NCBI RefSeq assembly: GCF_949628265.1
Contig: NC_088788.1
Coordinates: forward strand, 20,460,001 to 20,524,000
DNA: 64,000 nt
Source: Cloeon dipterum
Lineage: Eukaryota > Arthropoda > Insecta > Ephemeroptera > Baetidae
Reading direction: 5' to 3'
Shown here: one piece after another, positions 11,690-24,600 of the stretch
Numbering within the stretch: position 1 is the first letter of the stretch
How the letters are laid out: every line of letters begins with the position of its first letter
Program-made: the position numbers and the translations under genes
Notes under the pieces: model-generated
Told to the model about the DNA's origin: nothing
The model's database searches: none
The model's input: the letters and a program-made list of their open reading frames with translations, nothing else

Positions 11690-12620
11690 CCACGTGCCGC
11701 TGTATTTTGCGAGTGGGGAGGGCGGGCGGGCGGTGTAGGCAAAATAATATAAGTGCATTCAAGTCAGCCTTGGATTTTAATTTTCATGCGTCGTGGGGGC
11801 TGATTTGAGAGTAGGCCCGACCGCGTACAGAGTAATCCTAGCTGTAAGGACACGTCAGCAAACACCCGAGCGTGCTGTGGTGCTCTCTTTAGAGCGGAAG
11901 CACATCTCGGGAGGCGCGGATACGCGGAGGGGGTGGCGCGGATTGCCTCCCGGAGGTTGTTACCCCCAAAAGTGCATTCTGATGAAAAGGAAAGGGCCAT
12001 TAAAGTGAGGTTCAGCGTCATTCAGCCAGTCCCGGACCTTGCCTCAGTTGAATCTCTAGAGCCAGGAGCTCATGCTTCGGCAACGGGTCGGCTACGCGCT
12101 CCGCAGGCCACGCCTCTCGGCTCAGCCAACTTGGGAGCTCCATTTTGCCGGGTCGAACCCGCTGCCTCCTGTCCGTTACTGCGAACCTGGCAGCGGCGGC
12201 TCAAACCCGAGGATTGCATCGCTGCCTCCTTGCTTTTTTGGCCCTCTCACTTTCGGCGGCAGACCGACTCTGACTGTGCGGTGGAAAGAAAAGTAAGTGG
12301 CGCCGGCGCGCAGCCCCCCGCATCGACCCACCCTTCGTGACTTTCCCTCGCCTCAGCTGCTGGTGACTCGATGCCAGATTCACTCTTCACCCTGTTGCTG
12401 TGCCGCCAGCCCGCCACGGCCCCTAGTTCTTGCTAGAGAAAAGTCGCAACGAAAATCCGCGGGAGTCGCGGGGTTGGCTCTCGCAGAATTTCCGGGCAGG
12501 AAATGCAAGTCTCGGCTTCCAATGTGCTCACTCAGCAGCCGGTGCATTGCATTCACGGGGTACGCTGAAGGTCATCAAGTTCTCTCTCAGTACCGACACT
12601 TTTTACCCGCCCGTAAATAA
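11690..12620. promoter_or_regulatory. Second GC-rich island; possible 5' exon or promoter
   Basis: A GC-elevated block of about 0.9 kb with CpGs, starting with a G-rich run at 11714-11735. A consensus-like donor (gaaaa|gtaagtgg) occurs at 12291-12296. The overlapping short frames have no recognisable protein content. It could be an untranslated exon of a gene whose coding part lies elsewhere, or a regulatory block. Confidence 0.25.
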
Positions 12621-14410
12621 TAATAAAACAATTGCGCTCAAAACGCAGCTTGGGAGCGATCCACTGTTAAAGGATTTGTCAAAGGAAAAATTTTTCCGCG
12701 TGTCCTATTGTTAGAGGACAGTAACAAACTGCCAACTTAGCCATTATATGATTTGTTGAACAGAAATTAGAAACAAAATATGCTTGTGTTTATCGTGCTT
12801 ATGAATTAAAATAACTAAAAATATTCTGAGATAAAAAACGTATTACCCAAATATTGTAAGTGTTTTTAAAAGTTTTGCCAAAACATTACAATAATAAGTA
12901 ATTCATTGAAAATCAAAAGAAAAGTGACAAACAAACACTATACGTAGACTCGAAAACATAATTTAATTCAATGAATAATTGTCATGTGATCTTGATTTGT
13001 AATTAATATTTTAATATAATTTGCGATTTATTTGCGAATTAATCATGCAAATCAATTAAGAATCAACGAAACCAAAAATTAATTTACTATACACAGGATT
13101 TTTCAAACCATCTCAAGCGTTAAAATTTTTGCCAGCGAATGGGCGAGCGCGAAATTCGCCGAGAAAGTTCAATGCTTTCAAACAGCAGCGGCGTATAATT
13201 TGGCAAAGGGAGGGAGCGCGCGCGAAAGAGCGGTATGGCGTTCGTTTTGCAGCGCGAGATCTCCTAGCGATTCCTTTGAACCTAGCCGCACCACGCCAAG
13301 AATTTCGACGACGCAATAGCGCGGACGGTTCACGAGATGGCACATCAGTTCTGCCACGCGGCGCCATTCTATGCCACATTAGTGCGACGTTCCCCACAAG
13401 CTCTGCGCCGATTGAATGGCAGGAGTGGAAGGCGCGAACAACGCGTTTTTTTGTGGACAAATTTGATTGCAAGGTTAATAATTATTATGATGTTGAATTG
13501 GCACAAAGTTGTTTTCAAAACGTGCGTCATCCTTCTGTTTATTAATAAGTCATTGTGTCCAAATGACTCATTTTTTTCTTTTTTCGATATATTTTTTATT
13601 TTAATGCTTTTTACTTTCTGATCATCTAATTAAAACATTCTAAATTAAGATAAAAATGTTGCTTTAATAACAAAATTAGCCTGGTTGTGAATGGCATCGG
13701 GGGAACAATGCTTGAAAAATCTTACAAAGCTTCATAATGCTGCCACTACCCCTCGGTGGGAATTTTTTCCGACATAATTTTATATGACGAGTTAATTGTT
13801 GCAAAGAGTTTGAAACGGAAACAAGATAAGATAAAAATTCTCAGAAAAGAGCACTTTCACAGCTACTATGCGGTTGGTTTCAAACTCTCGAACAAAATAT
13901 TGAAATTTCTATTCATTGAAATCAAAATATTTAGATTTATTGATTAAATTGTAGAATATATTCAAATGCTATTATGCTTAAATCTATTAAACTATGAATA
14001 ATTTATCAAGACAATATTCATTAAGATGGCTGATATTTTGTTTGCTGGTCATAATAAGTTGCGTCATTTGATTGAATATTTTTCCGTTGCAATGATTTAA
14101 GAAAAACTGGATATTCTAGATGGACTATATCCCCACTTCAGAAAAAAACTTAAAGTTACTTTTCAGTTTGTTTTAAAGGGATTTAAAAGACATTGCAAGA
14201 GCAGCTCAAATTTAAGGAGTTGTCTTAGAAACACGTGAAATTTATCTTTACCCGTGCAGCTTTCTTGGTCCATTTTATAACAAAAGCGATCTTTGTTTGG
14301 TTCTTCTATGCTCATGACTTAATGGAACTTAATTTTGTCAATATTTGTAGCTGACAAGGAAACTGCCTTGATTGTTAGCTTTGAAGAAAAGGAGTGAACA
14401 TTAATCTCTG
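12621..14410. other. AT-rich non-coding DNA with a GC-elevated patch
   Basis: No gene is seen. The patch at about 13125-13470 has elevated GC and CpG. An ATGCAAAT octamer, a POU-type site by consensus, lies near 13044. The rest is AT-rich and featureless. Confidence 0.5.
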
Positions 14411-15090
14411 CTATCAAGGAGAAAGTTAGCGCACGCAGAGGCGCGGTGTATTCGTTGAAATCTAGTCGCGAAAAGAGCGCGCGCGAGGGGGATGAGCGCG
14501 CGGGGAGCGATTTGATTGCGACCTCATTACGCATGCTTTCTTTCGAGTCATGCGCCAACTTCAATCAAACCACGCCTAAAGACCGAAATGGACCTCCGCT
14601 ACCGACTCATGGGCGCCTGATCCGAGGAAAGACTTTCTGCGACTATGCTCACCATGTAGAGGCCGGTCGCTCTCTCTCTTTCTTCGCTTCTCTCTCTCTC
14701 GCATCCCTCGCGTACTTGGCCAACGTGCCCAAAGAGTTGCTTGCTCGTCTCTCCTCGTCCTCTCTCTTAAAATGTCTCTCGACCACGAATTCTCTCCCGC
14801 CGATCAGAGTTTCATGCGGCGCTAGCCAAACATGCACACTCGCGCGCACACCAGCAGCCAATATTGTACACGTTTATATACCTCCCGATTTGGCTCGACG
14901 AACCAGCCGAGCGCTGCGGAAACACACACGGCTGATGCACTGCACCCTCCACTACAAACCACCCCGGCTCTCGTTGTTCAAGAGGGGTGCAACTCGCTCT
15001 CAACTCACATCCAGTCTGGCAATGAGACGAGGTGACTTGAAGGCACTCCAAGAGTTTTACCACCCTCTTCTGGACATCTTTTGGCCCTGA
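14411..15090. other. GC-elevated block with CT-rich tracts; 214-codon open frame of doubtful status
   Basis: The block includes pyrimidine (CTCTCT) tracts near 14670-14705 and 14742-14766, which are GAGA-factor-type sites on the other strand. A frame on the plus strand at 14446-15090 is open for 214 codons. It translates to compositionally mixed sequence rich in Ser, Leu and Arg with no domain I recognise, so I do not call it a gene. Confidence 0.35.
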
Positions 15091-16499
15091 GATTTACGCC
15101 TATTAGGGTAGTGCCCTCAGAATTTTTTGGTCAAGGCGATAGAAATTTTGACTTTTATGTTGCGCGCAGAATGTTAGAAATTTCTTTAGATATTTTTCAA
15201 CATTTCTAAAACTAATGGTGAAATGAAATAGATAGTAACCAATTCAGTTGCAAAATATTGAGGAGCTCATGCGAATTTTTTCATAGAGATTCGAGAGTAT
15301 GAAAAAGTAGGTGCAGAGACTCCCTATGCTTTTGGTTCCCCTCTTTTTTCTTAATCGCGTTCCTTGTTAGACTATAGAGTACATGAAGTACCTTACGTTA
15401 TATCGGGACCAACTAAAAGCGGTGACGTATATTAATTTCCGATATTGATTTCAATAAGTGTCACCAGTTTCATGTGACAAAATGTCAAATTTGGATTAGT
15501 TTATCGTTTGTAAATTTGGTTTAGTCTTGTCTTTATTCACGTTTTAAATATCTGTCAGCTAGCTTTGTCACAACTACGCATAAAGGAATAATTAATCAAT
15601 TAACTTGTAAATTTGGTAAATAAAGTTGCAAGATATAGAGATGATGTTATCAAAAAGATTATCAAGGGAAATATAAAATGATTGGGTAATGCCAGACGTA
15701 TCAGCCAAGCTATTCAAGACATTTATAAGCCAATTTTTATCATAATGAATAATTTCTTGTTAGCTTAAAAAATGTTTTCGCTCTAAGTTGGTCGAGTTAA
15801 TTAAAAAAAGAAAAACTCTGAAATCAACGAGGATGAAGTCAGATGTTATTAATTTTCCTATCAAGAACTTCTTTATAAGTCTTTGTGGGTACCCCATTTG
15901 AAAAACATTTATGGTCTTTGATCTCTATTGAAAATGTTATTCCTTGTATATATATATTGAATACACAAGTTTTGAGTTGATTAGTTACTTCTTAATATGC
16001 TTTAATAATTACAACTTTAGTAACTAAGTAAATATGCCTTTGTATATTTTTGTATTTTTAGCTTAGTGCCTTTCGGCAAGGGAAGTAATTCGGCTTCCCA
16101 AAGTCACGGTTAACCTCCTGGACACAGGAAAATCACCTCGGTCATCCTGGTAATTCACCACAGAAGATACTCCTTAGCATAACGCATCACAAATATTTTT
16201 TTACTTGCAAGTCAACTGATTTTTGCTAATGATTAGAGCAAGTTGAAATATTTAAAATTGATAAAATGTGCTCTATAAGCATAGTTTAAAAATGTTGATA
16301 GATGCCGCAATGAAGGCAGAAGCATACGAGAAATCTGCATTTAATTAATTTAAACTGAACAATTTAAAGTTAAACGTACTCATTTCATTAATTTGCAAAA
16401 GTAATTTACAATTATTTAGGTTTTTTGCAAAAAGAGAATAGTAACAGATATTTGAAGTGTGGACGACAAAGAAAAAATTAAAATAATTGGGTCAAAATA
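15091..16499. other. AT-rich non-coding DNA
   Basis: I see nothing gene-like. This is AT-rich sequence with scattered stops in all frames. Confidence 0.55.
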
Positions 16500-16505
16500 T
16501 TTATT
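16500..16505 (-). terminator. Poly(A) signal AATAAA for the cysteine-rich candidate gene
   Basis: A canonical AATAAA on the minus strand, 26 bases after the proposed TAG at 16532-16534. Its position supports a real transcript end for the candidate gene, although AATAAA is common in AT-rich DNA. Confidence 0.35.
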
Positions 16506-16531
16506 TTTATATGAATTTCAAATTAAAATTT

Positions 16532-16905
16532 CTACAAAATAGTGCATCCGCGTACACGAGCACGTTCAGAGAGGCCAAAATGATGGAGGGTGCAAATGCA
16601 CTGATGGCAATACCACGCGCCATCTTCGCTGACTGGTTTGATGCTTTCAACACAGTCACAAATGATCTTTTGGCTCGAGCACTAAAGCGTTTGAAATTAA
16701 TTAAAAACATCGAAAATATTCAAGCAGTACTTACGGGTTGATTTGCACAGGAAATCATGACTCCGTTGCATCGTGGTGGCACATTTTTGCAGTAATGAAG
16801 CTCCGGCTGGCCAGTGTTTCTCATTCTTTCTTGCGCGTCAGTTTCCTTTATCATTGTCGCAGTTAAATTTTGTCTAGTTTCAGTTATATTCATTGAAAAC
16901 CACAA
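16532..16905 (-). CDS. Candidate small cysteine-rich secreted protein, 3' exons only
   Basis: I do not recognise this family. On the minus strand, a frame ending ...CANQP stops at a strong donor (caaccc|gtaagt; exon low end 16735). After a 53-bp intron, an acceptor (cgctttag) opens the last exon, 16681-16532, encoding 49 residues and TAG. Joining in phase 0 gives about 75 residues with ten cysteines (three in the first exon, seven in the last), including CDC and CHQCIC clusters. The intron length equals those of the verified gene at 19.9 kb, and AATAAA follows 26 bases after the stop. The 5' end is unresolved: the frame is open back to about 16905, but no signal peptide is joined to it. A short hydrophobic peptide (LLFFLILA) lies upstream near 17000 without an obvious donor. 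It could be a secreted peptide, a domain of a larger protein, or chance. Confidence 0.35.
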
Positions 16906-16999
16906 TCCCTTTTTCAGACTGAGCTCTTTTCCCGTTCAAATACTAATTAGGAGCTTTCAAGAGGAGCGGCTGCGGACTGTGATCATTAAAGATCAGGCG

Positions 17000-17866
17000 A
17001 GAATGAGGAAAAATAGTAATTTAACAGCTATGCTATCCAAGCTTAAATATTCGTTAGCAACACTACTCATCGTCAGAAAACAAGATTCGTGTAATTTTAG
17101 AGTCTATACAATGGGACATTACACAAATTTTAGAAACAATCAATAAGAACAATACACAAAAAATGTTAGCATCCGTTATGTTCTTTGAATACGCCATGAC
17201 AAATGATTGAGACATGTATATCTTTTGGTTTCTTTGAAGCATCTAGTTTGTGTTTAAATTTACATTAGTGTTATTGAGATCGAAAATGATTGGCAGGATC
17301 AATTTAACGGTCAAAATATTATTTTTCAAGGTAAATTCACTTTCAACAGCTATCCATATTAGTCTCAGATGCTCAGGAAAAAAGTAACACAATATAATAA
17401 TGCTCCTTAATTATTTTGATTATATCTACATGCATATAATTGTCACAAATCCTATTATTTTTTTTCCAGCTTTATATGCACATCCAAGTGCTAACAATCT
17501 TTATTTTATAATTTTTGGCGCTTTCATTTTCTATTTTTCTTATTTTAAAATGCTGTTAACTTGAGATCATCAAAAAATAATATTCATGAGAAAAATATTC
17601 TAGCGTCCCATTGTTATATCTTCCGCGGTCTTAGTGCTAAAAGTGTTTCTGATCAAAATCAAATTTTCGTGTGTGCGATGCTCTAATTTTCATTATTTTT
17701 TTAGTTATAAATCAAGTGAAACTCCATGAGATGATGACATAATATTATGATTTAATGGGATCAAATAAAAAAATCGAAAATAATGATGTTGAGATAAAAG
17801 AGGAGTTCGAGTTGTTAAAGGCTATTATGTATAAGAATGATTGAAATTTTGTAAAATAAAGAATAT
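17000..17866. other. AT-rich non-coding DNA
   Basis: Apart from possible 5' parts of the cysteine-rich candidate near 17000-17080, nothing gene-like is visible up to the mobile element. Confidence 0.45.
17863..17866. repeat. Left ATAT target-site duplication of the element
   Basis: ATAT directly outside the left GGTGCC end, repeated at 19550-19553. Four bases in AT-rich DNA could match by chance. Confidence 0.4.
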
Positions 17867-18299
17867 GGTGCCGGGGGTACTGACCGGCCACTTAAGCATC
17901 TAAACAACTTTGAAACGAAAATTCTTTGAGAAATAGCTGCTTATCTTATAATATAATGGATGATAACTGTTCACAAGACCTTCATGAGTGATATTCACGT
18001 AGAGTTTGTCAACAAATTCGCATTATAACGCCAGCTGAGCGAACAAAAGACGATCGGACGAGAATCATGCTTTACCGGCCATGCGCACCAGTGACCGAAC
18101 AGGCGTGCACCAGTGACCGGCCAAAGCTCATTTCCTTGATTAAAGTGCGGTTTTCATTGCTTTTGGATGCATTTATCCCACATGATCTGTCGAAATCACT
18201 TATTTTAGACATAAATTATCATATTTTGTTGGAAAATTTTTAGAATATTTTTAGTTTTTTTTAGATTTTCCAATAAAAACACGACATATTTCGGGTTCT

Positions 18300-19100
18300 T
18301 TGCACCTCTAAATCTCGGGTTCTAACCATCGGAATTGCGGAAACTACCCACCGTTAGACTCGTCTCGACATCCTCTGAGTAGCTGAAGGGTTTACGGGGT
18401 GAAAAAAACCATCCTTCATTACTTAAATTTTGATAACAAGCGACCACCGTTCCTGGCGCCGCTCAGTGTTGCATAGTTCAAGGCTGTATGGCAACTTAGG
18501 GGTGGAGATAAAACCCCCCAAAACCCTTTAGTTACCCAGAGGAGGTCGAGACAAGTCCAACGGTGGGTAGTTTTTGCAATTTTGATGCTGAGAACCCGAG
18601 ATTTGGATGCGCAAAGATTACCCAAAAACAAAAAAAAAATATGATTCGTTTAAATTTTGTTATTTTTGCAACTCCCAAACTTTGGTTCTGACCATCAGAA
18701 TTGCATAAACTAACCACCGCTAGACTCGTCTCGACCACCACTAACCAGCTAAAGTACTTTGGGGGTGCCACCCTCATCCCCTTTCAACCCCATAGCTACA
18801 ATTTTGATAATAAAAAATTTAGTATATGCTTCCTCTGCTGGGATTAAAAATATTTAGAATGTCCAAAACTTCTACTAAATTACCACCTCGTACCATAGTT
18901 CAAAACTAAATAAAATATTTTTAATTCAATGCAAATTAAAACAAAATTCCAGAGTTTTAAATGATTCAATTTTTTCGAGGGGGATGATGCATAGTGGCTA
19001 AGGGGTGGAGGGTAAGCACCCCTTAACCCTTCAGCTGGTCAGGGGAGGTCGAGACGATTCCAACGGTGGGTAGTTTATGCAATTCCGATGATGGGGAGAG
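18300..19100. repeat. Four alternating copies of a ~100-bp unit inside the element
   Basis: The unit contains a conserved core of the type AACTACCCACCG followed by CTCGTCTCGAC. Copies lie at about 18300-18400 (+), 18480-18606 (-), 18660-18780 (+) and 18980-19100 (-). They differ at a minority of positions, so the amplification is not very recent. Single-stranded transcripts across the block would fold into two large hairpins. Confidence 0.8.
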
Positions 19101-19113
19101 GTTTTATTCAACA

Positions 19114-19163
19114 TGTACGGTAACTACAGCAAGGTGCTTTCCAACGGTTCCTATTACCGTACA
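19114..19163. repeat. Perfect 10-bp inverted repeat (hairpin) inside the element
   Basis: TGTACGGTAA at 19114-19123 is the exact reverse complement of TTACCGTACA at 19154-19163, with a 30-nt loop. Confidence 0.8.
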
Positions 19164-19549
19164 TTGCATTTTAGGCACTTTTATTTAGTTTAAATCATAA
19201 TTCAAGCATAAATTTGGCATGAATGGATTCCTCATGAACCATTCTTCCCGTCCATAGTTTATAATACATAATACGCATAATACCATCCGAATTCTTGACG
19301 ACAGCTCCTAATTTAAAATGAGGCACTGGATAGCCTATTTGTTAACGTTGGCTTTACATGGCATGTCTCAACTTTAATTGCCGCGGGTTTCTTGTTCACG
19401 ACCAATTTGAGCTTTAATTCGTAGTGTACCGTTCTAATAGAAGGTGGCACTGTGTATGAGACATTTTTTTTGTTTTTCTATCGACTCTAGGAGGCGTAGT
19501 CCTCATTTTGGCCGGTCACTAGCGCTGGCCGGTAATACCAGCAGGCACC

Positions 19550-19895
19550 ATATATTATATTGATAACAAACATGAAATATAAAATTTTAATTGAAATCAA
19601 ATGTTTGGGACAGTTGCATTACAAATTATTTTAACGTGGATCAGCAGTGTGCACAATATATTTTTGCTATCAATGAATAAAATGTTACGAAAGGAATGAA
19701 TGAAATTTAATTGAATAAATCCCTCCACATTGAAATCCCCGAAATCCCCAAACCGCCCCAAACAAGAAAACGAGATTGGCGGGGTTTTGAAAGAGACTGC
19801 CCGATTAGTCGGATTGTGCAGCCATTGAGAAAGAAGGAGGTGTGGCTGTGGCGGCATTCACTGAAATTGAAAATTGAAAATCACAACAAACAAGC
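19550..19895. promoter_or_regulatory. 5' region of the RRP4 gene, truncated by the adjacent element
   Basis: Only 346 bp separate the right end of the mobile element from the RRP4 start codon. The stretch includes a short tandem CGAAATCCC-type repeat (19737-19755) and a GGCGGGG box near 19780. The promoter probably lies here. The element is therefore positioned where it could affect RRP4 expression. Confidence 0.4.
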
Positions 19896-21085
19896 ATGGA
19901 AGTCACCGACGTGAATATTCGGCTAGCTTGCGACCGGATTTGTTTGCCTGCTGTCTCAGAAAATGAAGTTCAAAAACTCTTCACGCCCGGAGAGGACATT
20001 CCGACCTGCGCTGGCTTCATGAGGTGACCATTTTCCGCTTTTCTGCATCAGGAGAGTTATTTATCGAACTCTGCAGGGGCCACGGAACCTACACCGAAGG
20101 GGAAGACCTGAAGGCGTCCGTAGCCGGCGTGAAGGAGCAGGTGAACAAACTTATCTCAATCAAACCGCTGAAAAGCAGGTACAACGGCGAAATAGGCGAC
20201 GTGGTGGTTGGCAGGGTTGTGGAGGTGCAGCAGAAAAGGTGGAAGATCGACACAAACGCGCGTCTTGAGTCCGTGCTGCTGCTCTCGTCTGTCAATTTAC
20301 CCGGCGGCGAACTGGTTTGCATTATTTGTTAAAATTCAAATTAATGTTAATGACGTCGTTTTTTAATATTTAGAGAAGACGCTCCTCGGAGGACGAGAAA
20401 ATGATGAGAAAGTACCTGCAAGAAGGTGATCTCATCAGTGCTGAAGTAATGAATGTGTACCAAGATGGAGCTCTCTCTTTGCACACAAGAAGTTTGAAAT
20501 ATGGCAAAGTGAGTTGTTAAAATGATCTGCTGTGCAGTCATTACACTAAGTGTCCATTCAGCTCTCTCAAGGCGTGCTTGTCAAAGTTTTCCCGTCGCTG
20601 ATCATGAGGAGAAAAAACCACTTTCACAGTTTGCCCAACGGAGCTGCTGTCATTTTGGGCAACAATGGTTTCGTTTGGATCTGCCCAGCAAGTGGACTGG
20701 AGCATCAGGAGGATAGTGGATCAGCAGGAGGTTTCATTCAGGACCTAGAAAAAGTGCGACCGAAATTCAGGAAAAGCAGATATTTAATTTTTATTTCTGT
20801 GCTAACAGGAAGTGCCAAAAGCTGATAGAGAAGTCATTGCTCGACTGAAAAACTGCATTTTAGCGTTAGCCAATAGCAAAATGATGCTGTACGACACGTC
20901 AATTATCTATGCCTATGAGGAGTCCATGAAGTTCACAGTAATATACCACCCTAACTGCAACTTCAAAGAACAACCTGTAACATTTATTTTCTTATTTGCA
21001 GGTCACGGAGTTATTGCTGCCTGATGTGATGGTTGATGTTGCGAATTTGACCCAGCACAGACTTCATTTGGACATAGCAGAGTAA
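19896..21085 (+). CDS. Rrp4: Exosome complex component RRP4 (EXOSC2)
   Basis: Non-catalytic cap subunit of the RNA exosome, which threads RNA to the 3'-5' nucleases in nucleus and cytoplasm. Six exons join in frame: 19896-20023, 20077-20314, 20374-20508, 20562-20753, 20809-20937 and 21002-21085, giving 301 residues (human EXOSC2 has 293). The order is as in the family. The N-terminal domain has TPGEDIPTCAGFMRGHGTY. The S1 RNA-binding domain, about residues 80-165, includes GEIGDVVVGRVVEVQQKRWK and ALSLHTRSLKYGK. The C-terminal KH-type domain includes GAAVILGNNGFVWICP. The start matches the family N-terminus. All five introns are 53-64 bp; several donors (gtgacc, gtttgc, gtgcga, gtaata) are weak. 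Convergent with erlin. Confidence 0.96.
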
Positions 21086-21087
21086 AA

Positions 21088-21093
21088 AATAAA
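21088..21093 (+). terminator. Poly(A) signal AATAAA of RRP4
   Basis: AATAAA begins only two bases after the RRP4 stop codon; an ATTAAA follows at about 21109. The 3' UTR would be a few tens of bases. Confidence 0.5.
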
Positions 21094-22505
21094 AAATATT
21101 TTTTGTAAATTAAATCATGTGATTTTTATTCCATTTAAAAAAATGAAGGGTTGTTTTGCCTTTGCCGTCTAATTCTCAACCCTAGCTAACAAAGATTTGA
21201 ATTATTTTTTAAATAATGGTAGTTTTTAGGTACATAGTAAATTACAGAAACGTTTGGTTTTTATTTTTACTTATTTTGGAATCATATTTTCTTTAAACTG
21301 ATGCAAGTAAAGCATAGGAACAGGCAACTCTTAAATTAATAATACATTAAATTCGGTTTTAGTGGGGCTACCAAAGCAGTAATTTGTAGGTTTCCCCTCT
21401 CCAGCACATGTGAATAATTAACATCACAGGGGCGACAGTGGTCCCTAAAAAACTAGACTCGTCCCTTGCAGTGTGTACTGTTAAACGTTTCTAGCATGAG
21501 ATGTTAATAGCCTTGGTTAGCTCCTCGTAGCGGGCGTACCTATCTTAATCAAATACTAGAACCGTGGGGATTGAAATTTAAAGCGTAATATATTTGCGGA
21601 ATTAAAAGTCAGGTTGCATAAGATTTGAACATCTTAAAAAGTTTATTGGCAACATGAAAAGTTTTCACACTTGAATGTGGTTACAGAAAAAAACGTATAA
21701 TTTTATGAGAGAGTAATTTCAAAGTGACAAGTTGAGATTTGGAAAAAATGTTAGCATTAAAACTTCAAATCACAAGAATCTGACAATCACAAATGTTGGC
21801 GTTGGGACTTTAATGGGAAATCTCTTTAACATTACAACAAACACCTGCAGAATGGTATTTAGGCTTTCACTAGAAATCTACTTTGATAAATTTCTGGTAC
21901 AGTGGTACGGCAAGTTTCCCAGCTCAAGGAATATTGTGCTGCAGTTCTGGTCCGATATTTGTCTTTGTTCCAAGAGAGAGTTGGCCATTGCATGGATTTA
22001 GAGAAACTCTTGAAATTCGACTTTGAACAACAATGGCCAGAAGTGCAAACACCTTTGAATGGGATTACTGCTAGTTACTCCTATCTCACAACTTTTAATT
22101 TAATTCGGCTCTTGTGTTGTTAAATTCCTGATTCATATTGGTCTCGACAATTATTAGAGGTACTAATTATTTATCGTTTTGAGTCATTTAAAAGGCTTCA
22201 AGAGAGAATGGAATAGGATTGTACGGGCGTCTTCCAACGAATCACTCTATTTTCTACAGCACTCGAGATCTCGATTCAGAGCAATGGCCAATCAAATCAA
22301 TCCAGTCTAAAAACCCTACTCGATTACTAAGATTTGATACAAATGTTCAAATTTTAACCTGAAATATTCGAGTTTGAAAAGATGGGGGTTTGGCAAGTTT
22401 CAACTTTTTTGAGGCCACTGACTGTAATGTACAAGTTAATTCCAATTTCTATGCAACAATCCTAGAGAAAATGTGCGAAGGCACAATGTCACGGACAAAA
22501 AACAA
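21094..22505. other. Non-coding DNA between convergent RRP4 and erlin
   Basis: It contains the 3' UTRs and intergenic DNA of the convergent pair. The longest open frame is under 90 codons, at 21732-22001, with no recognisable content. Confidence 0.55.
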
Positions 22506-24461
<1,956 letters not shown>

Positions 24462-24600
24462 CTTTGCACTGCTGAAGAAGACAAACTGCAAAATAAAAGA
24501 GTTAAAATGACTTTTTAGACAAAAATTTTACTATGGCAGCTTGTTTTCCAATTGAGTCCGGTAGTTCCTAGCACAAGGGAACACCAACGAATCCGTGGAA
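24462..24600 (-). other. Probable erlin 5' UTR with a short intron
   Basis: The coding exon extends upstream to an acceptor (ttttgcag) at 24486-24487. A donor-like gccata|gtaaaa at 24531 would give a 46-bp intron and a leader exon starting at about 24532. The transcription start is not determined. Confidence 0.4.

Larger units (their letters stand above)
17867..19549. mobile_element. Non-autonomous DNA element with inverted ends and nested inverted repeats
   Basis: The left end ATGGTGCCgGggGTAcTgACCGGCC-type sequence (from 17867) is matched in reverse complement at the right end (to 19549). Both ends start GGTGCC and contain an ACCGGCC block, with mismatches between. Both are flanked by ATAT (17863-17866 and 19550-19553), a plausible 4-bp target duplication. 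The ACCGGCC motif recurs just inside the left end (18074-18080 and 18116-18122) and twice at the right. The interior has four copies of a roughly 90-120 bp unit in alternating orientation, plus an internal hairpin. No transposase frame is present, so mobility would need enzymes from elsewhere. I cannot assign a superfamily. Confidence 0.6.

Noticed and set aside
14446..15090. 214-codon open frame on the plus strand
   Set aside because: No domain, compositional drift and CT-repeat translation; frames of this length can occur by chance in GC-elevated DNA.
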